Source of the DNA: JBHJOF01 sp050330055
GTDB lineage: Bacteria; Pseudomonadota; Alphaproteobacteria; Kiloniellales; JAKSDN01
Length of the DNA stretch: 22,364 nucleotides
Assembly: GCA_050330055.1 (NCBI GenBank)
Contig: JBHJOF010000189.1
Coordinates: forward strand, 1 to 22,364
Direction of reading: 5' to 3'
Each line of letters starts with the position of its first letter. Position 1 is the stretch's first letter. The notes under the pieces are model-generated. The model had not been told where the DNA came from, did not search any database, and saw only the letters and a program-made list of their open reading frames with translations. A program made the translations under genes and the position numbers. This document shows positions 17,394-22,364 of the stretch, piece after piece.

Positions 17394-17573
17394 ATGGCCC
17401 AACAACTCGTGCCCGGCATGCTGGTCGAGCATCCGGCGGAGCCGGACTGGGGCATCGGCCAGGTCCAGTCCGTCGTCGGCGATCGCATCACGGTGAACTT
17501 CGAGCACGCGGGCAAAGTCTTGATCAACGGCGGAAAAATCACACTGCATATCGTCGACGACCAGAATGCCTGA
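17394..17573 (+). CDS. Small DUF3553-type protein
   Basis: A 59-aa protein beginning MAQQLVPGMLVEHPAEPDWG and ending HIVDDQNA. It reads as a single small beta-barrel domain: PGMLVEHP, DWGIGQVQSV, RITVNFEHAGK and VLINGG are alternating strands and turns. This pattern (an EHP..DWG..GQVQS type core) is that of DUF3553 and resembles the SH3-like/CarD-type barrels that contact nucleic acids or RNA polymerase. ATG 17394 has AAAGGT about 9 bases upstream. It starts 181 bases from, and divergent to, chpT, an arrangement I recall as common in alphaproteobacteria. No function is established, and the nucleic-acid link is only a guess from the fold. Confidence 0.85.
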   Translation: MAQQLVPGMLVEHPAEPDWGIGQVQSVVGDRITVNFEHAGKVLINGGKITLHIVDDQNA

Positions 17574-17617
17574 GCCCCGGGCTTGAGCTTAGGGGGCTCG
17601 ACGCTAGGGACGCAGTC

Positions 17618-17634
17618 CTATCGGGATTTGATAG
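17618..17634. promoter_or_regulatory. Inverted repeat upstream of formate dehydrogenase genes, LysR-type-like
   Basis: CTATC-N7-GATAG (17618-17634) is a perfect inverted repeat. It contains the T-N11-A spacing typical of LysR-family operators and lies 66 bases before the beta-subunit ATG. No regulator gene is adjacent, and a 5-bp-arm repeat can occur by chance, so this is a candidate only. Confidence 0.3.
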
Positions 17635-17699
17635 CCACAACAAGCGTCATGCGACTAAAAAAGGACGCGAGAGTGGCTCGGGAAGGGAGAGACCGCAGC

Positions 17700-19412
<1,713 letters not shown>

Positions 19413-19438
19413 GTCTTTGAAAGTCGTCGCGAAAGTGA

Positions 19439-19468
19439 TTGAGATACCATCTGGCATATGGTATACCA
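19439..19468 (+). promoter_or_regulatory. Promoter with overlapping palindromic operator before the alpha subunit
   Basis: TTGAGA (19439-19444, five of six -35 bases), a 17-base spacer and TATACC (19462-19467, four of six -10 bases) form a good sigma70-like promoter. It lies in the 165-bp gap between the two formate dehydrogenase genes. The -10 is embedded in the perfect palindrome TGGTATACCA (19459-19468). A second inverted repeat, ATACCAT-N7-ATGGTAT (19444-19464), overlaps it. The TGGT..ACCA shape resembles GntR/FadR-type operators. The motif is clear; the regulator is unknown. Confidence 0.55.
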
Positions 19469-19577
19469 ATCGCTTGGGCAACGTGGCGGCGAGCCTGCGA
19501 AAAATTGCGTCGCTCAGAGTTGGGCTACCAGGTTTCGGCTTACTAAGTTTGGGGCTGCGAGGATTCGGGAGCAGAGC

Positions 19578-22361
19578 ATGAGCGAGGCGATCCGCTTCAC
19601 CTTGAACGACCAGGAGGCCCAGGCCGCGCCGGGCGAGACCATCTGGCAGGTGGCGCAGCGCCAGGGCGTGGAGATCCCGCACCTCTGCTGGCAGCCGGAG
19701 CCGGGCTACCGGGCCGACGGCAACTGCCGCGCCTGCATGGTCGAGATCGAGGGCGAGCGCGTGCTGGCCGCCTCCTGCATCCGCAAGCCGACGCCGGGCA
19801 TGGTGGTGCGCAGCGCCTCGGAGCGGGCCAGCAAGTCGCGCGAGCTGGTCTTCGAGCTGCTGGTCGCCGACCAGCCGGAGCGCAGCCGGTCGCACGACCC
19901 CGAGAGCAGGTTCTGGACCTGGGCCGAGAGCATCGGCGTCGAGGAAAGCCGCTTCCCCGAGCGCGAGAAGATCACGCAGGACGCCAGCCATCCGGCGATG
20001 CGGGTCAATCTCGATGCCTGCATCCACTGCAACCTCTGTGTGCGCGCCTGCCGCGAGGTCCAGGTCAACGACGTGATCGGCATGGCCTACCGCGGCCACG
20101 GCGCCAAGGTCGTGTTCGACTTCGACCAGCCGATGGGCGACAGCACCTGCGTCGCCTGCGGCGAGTGCGTGCAGGCCTGCCCGACCGGCGCGCTGATGGA
20201 GGCGAGCCTGCTCGACGAGAAAGGCGTGCGCACGGAATTTCCGGACCGTCACGTCGACACGCTCTGCCCCTACTGCGGCGTCGGCTGCCAGACCCGCGCC
20301 TACGTCAAGGACGACAAGATCATCCAGATCGATGGCCGCGACGGGCCGGCCAACGAGCAGCGGCTCTGCGTCAAGGGCCGCTTCGGCTACGACTACATCT
20401 CGCATCCGCAGCGCCTGACCGTGCCGCTGATCCGCAAGCCGGACGCGCCCAAGGGCGCCGACCTGAAGCTCGACCCGAGCAATCCCTTCACGCACTTCCG
20501 CGAGGCGAGCTGGGAGGAAGCGCTCGACCTGGCGGCGAGCGGGCTCAAGAAGGTGCTCGATCGCCCCGTTGATCAGGGTGGGGGCTCGCCTGCCCTCGCC
20601 GGCTTCGGCTCGGCCAAGGGCTCGAACGAGGAGGCCTACCTATTCCAGAAGCTGGTGCGCCAGGGCTTCGGCACCAACAACGTCGACCACTGCACGCGGC
20701 TCTGCCACGCCTCCTCGGTCGCCGCGCTGATGGAGGGCATCAACTCCGGCGCGGTGACCGCGCCCTTCACCGCCGCGGCCGACGCCGACTGCATCATCGT
20801 GATCGGCGCGCGGCCGGCGCAGAACCACCCGGTCGCCGCCACCTTCCTGAAGCAGGCGGCCAAGGCCGGCAAGACGCTAATCGTCATGGACCCGCGGCGC
20901 CAGGCGCTGTCGCGCTACGCCAAGCACATGCTGCAGTTCAAGCCCGGCATGGACGTGGCGCTCTTGAACGCCATGCTGCACACCATCATCGAGGAGAACC
21001 TCTACGACGAGCAGTACGTACAGGCCAAAGTCGACGGCTTCGAGGAGCTCAAGGCCAAGGTCAAGGATTTCTCGCCCGAGAAGATGGCGCCGGTCTGCGG
21101 CGTCGAGGCGGCGACCATCCGCGACGTCGCCCGCACCTACGCCAAGTCCGAGGCCTCGATCATCTTCTGGGGCATGGGCATCTCGCAGCACGTGCACGGC
21201 ACCGACAACGCGCGCTGCCTGATCGCGCTCGCCATGATCACCGGCCAGGTCGGCCGCCCCGGCACCGGCCTGCATCCGCTGCGCGGCCAGAACAACGTGC
21301 AGGGCGCCTCGGACGCCGGCCTGATCCCCATGGTCTTCCCCGACTACCGCTCGGTCGAGGACCCGGCGATACGCGGCGAGTTCGAGGACTTCTGGGGCCG
21401 CCAGCTCGATCCCAAGAAGGGCCTGACCGTGGTCGAGATCGTCGACGCGATCCTCGACGGCCAGATCAAGGCCATGTACATCATGGGCGAGAACCCGGCC
21501 ATGTCCGACCCGGACCAGCACCACGCGCGCAAGGCGCTGGCCTCGCTCGAGCACCTGGTGGTGCAGGACCTGTTCCTGACCGAGACCGCCTGGCAGGCCG
21601 ACGTGGTGCTGCCGGCCTCGGCCAAGGCGGAGAAGACCGGCACCTTCACCAACACCAACCGGCAGGTGCAGCCCGCCCGCCCCGTGGTGCCGCTGCCCGG
21701 CCAGGCGCGCCAGGACTGGGAGCTGGTGCAGGAGATCGCCCGGCGCATCGGGCTCGACTGGCACTACACGCACCCCAAGGACGTCTTCGCCGAGATGGCC
21801 CGGGTCATGCCCTCGCTCGCCAACATCACCTGGGAGCGCCTGGAGCGCGAGGACTCGGTGACCTATCCGGTCGACGCGCCGGACAAGCCGGGCAACGAGA
21901 TCATCTTCGCCGAGGGCTTCCCGACCAAGAGCGGCCGCGCGCGCGTGGTGCCGGCCGACGTTGTGCCGCCCGACGAGCTGCCCGACGACAGCTATCCGAT
22001 GGTGCTGACCACCGGGCGCCTGCTCGAGCACTGGCACACCGGCGCCATGACCAGGCGCGCCAGCACGCTCGACGGCCTGGAGCCGACTGCGGTCGCCAGC
22101 CTGTCACCGAAGGAGCTGGATCGGCTCGGTGTGGCGCCGGGCGAGGAGGTCACGGTGGAGACGCGGCGCGGCACCATCACGCTGACGGCGCGGCTCGACC
22201 GCGACGTGCCCGAGGGCATGGTCTTCATCCCCTTCTGCTTCACCGAGGCGGCGGCCAACATCCTGACCAACCCGCAGCTCGACCCCTATGGCAAGATCCC
22301 CGAGTTCAAGTTCTGCGCCGCCCGCGTCACCCCCGCGCCGCAGAAGCAGGCGGCGGAGTGA
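19578..22361 (+). CDS. fdsA: Formate dehydrogenase alpha subunit (Mo/W-bis-pterin, Fe-S), cysteine type
   Basis: A 927-aa catalytic subunit oxidising formate to CO2 in the cytoplasm. The N-terminal [2Fe-2S] ferredoxin domain has Cys37, 50, 53 and 67. Two ferredoxin-type [4Fe-4S] clusters follow: CIHCNLCVRAC (Cys148, 151, 154, 158) and CVACGECVQAC (Cys191, 194, 197, 201). The molybdopterin domain starts with its own [4Fe-4S]: CPYCGVGC (Cys230, 233, 237) plus Cys264, next to Lys266 in LCVKGRFG. The metal ligand is Cys376 in DHCTRLCHASSV, where other enzymes use selenocysteine, with His377 beside it. A dinucleotide-binding domain ends the protein (about 810-915). ATG 19578 (MSEAIRFTLND) has GGGAG upstream; a start at 19458 adds 40 unlike residues. 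The NuoG-type His-Cys3 cluster is absent. Mo or W cannot be told from sequence alone. Confidence 0.95.
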   Translation: MSEAIRFTLNDQEAQAAPGETIWQVAQRQGVEIPHLCWQPEPGYRADGNCRACMVEIEGERVLAASCIRKPTPGMVVRSASERASKSRELVFELLVADQPERSRSHDPESRFWTWAESIGVEESRFPEREKITQDASHPAMRVNLDACIHCNLCVRACREVQVNDVIGMAYRGHGAKVVFDFDQPMGDSTCVACGECVQACPTGALMEASLLDEKGVRTEFPDRHVDTLCPYCGVGCQTRAYVKDDKIIQIDGRDGPANEQRLCVKGRFGYDYISHPQRLTVPLIRKPDAPKGADLKLDPSNPFTHFREASWEEALDLAASGLKKVLDRPVDQGGGSPALAGFGSAKGSNEEAYLFQKLVRQGFGTNNVDHCTRLCHASSVAALMEGINSGAVTAPFTAAADADCIIVIGARPAQNHPVAATFLKQAAKAGKTLIVMDPRRQALSRYAKHMLQFKPGMDVALLNAMLHTIIEENLYDEQYVQAKVDGFEELKAKVKDFSPEKMAPVCGVEAATIRDVARTYAKSEASIIFWGMGISQHVHGTDNARCLIALAMITGQVGRPGTGLHPLRGQNNVQGASDAGLIPMVFPDYRSVEDPAIRGEFEDFWGRQLDPKKGLTVVEIVDAILDGQIKAMYIMGENPAMSDPDQHHARKALASLEHLVVQDLFLTETAWQADVVLPASAKAEKTGTFTNTNRQVQPARPVVPLPGQARQDWELVQEIARRIGLDWHYTHPKDVFAEMARVMPSLANITWERLEREDSVTYPVDAPDKPGNEIIFAEGFPTKSGRARVVPADVVPPDELPDDSYPMVLTTGRLLEHWHTGAMTRRASTLDGLEPTAVASLSPKELDRLGVAPGEEVTVETRRGTITLTARLDRDVPEGMVFIPFCFTEAAANILTNPQLDPYGKIPEFKFCAARVTPAPQKQAAE

Positions 22362-22364
22362 GGG

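Overview
This window looks like the chromosome of a high-GC, flagellated alphaproteobacterium, probably Rhodospirillales-like. The evidence is strong GC3 codon bias, a CtrA/ChpT cell-cycle phosphorelay, CheA with a C-terminal receiver, GANTC (CcrM-type) sites at ctrA, and DUF3553 next to chpT. I see no rRNA, tRNA, CRISPR array, integrase or intact transposase. The genus is inferred from gene content only.

Layout. (1) 1-3748, minus strand: coxM-coxS-coxL, an aerobic form I CO dehydrogenase. It carries the diagnostic AYRCSFR loop, and coxL runs off the left edge. (2) 4033-4278: a small glycine-zipper lipoprotein. (3) 4304-6198, minus: fliI-fliJ of the flagellar export apparatus, divergent from ctrA (6400-7119). 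The shared 201-bp promoter region holds three GANTC sites and a TTAACCAT half-site. (4) 7176-7311: a terminator, then a REP-like cluster of GGGGACTGTCCCC-type palindromes. (5) 7328-13011, minus: a chemotaxis operon, cheA-cheW-cheY-cheB-cheR. Its CheA has tandem CheW-like domains and a C-terminal receiver, and CtrA-like boxes lie upstream. (6) 13343-16385: an iron(III) ABC permease and a FutA-type iron-binding protein facing each other. Between them lie two inverted copies of a dispersed palindromic repeat, and a Fur box sits on the futA promoter. No ATPase is present. (7) 16577-17573: chpT and a divergent 59-aa DUF3553 gene. (8) 17700-22361: a two-subunit NAD-linked formate dehydrogenase. Its beta subunit is a NuoE-NuoF fusion. 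Its alpha subunit is a Mo/W-bis-pterin protein with a cysteine metal ligand. A promoter with an overlapping palindromic operator lies between the two genes.

How they fit together. CO dehydrogenase and formate dehydrogenase would both supply electrons from one-carbon compounds, to the quinone pool/respiratory chain and to NAD+ respectively. Both are pterin enzymes rich in iron-sulfur clusters, so the Fur-controlled iron uptake genes make sense nearby, although physical linkage proves nothing. In the middle, ChpT would pass phosphate from CckA (not in the window) to CtrA, which in this group mainly controls flagellar and chemotaxis genes. The fliIJ and che operons flanking ctrA, with CtrA-like boxes, are consistent with that. 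Everything belongs to a known family. The points worth a second look are regulatory sites, repeats, domain variations and one small gene of unknown function, rather than a wholly new system.
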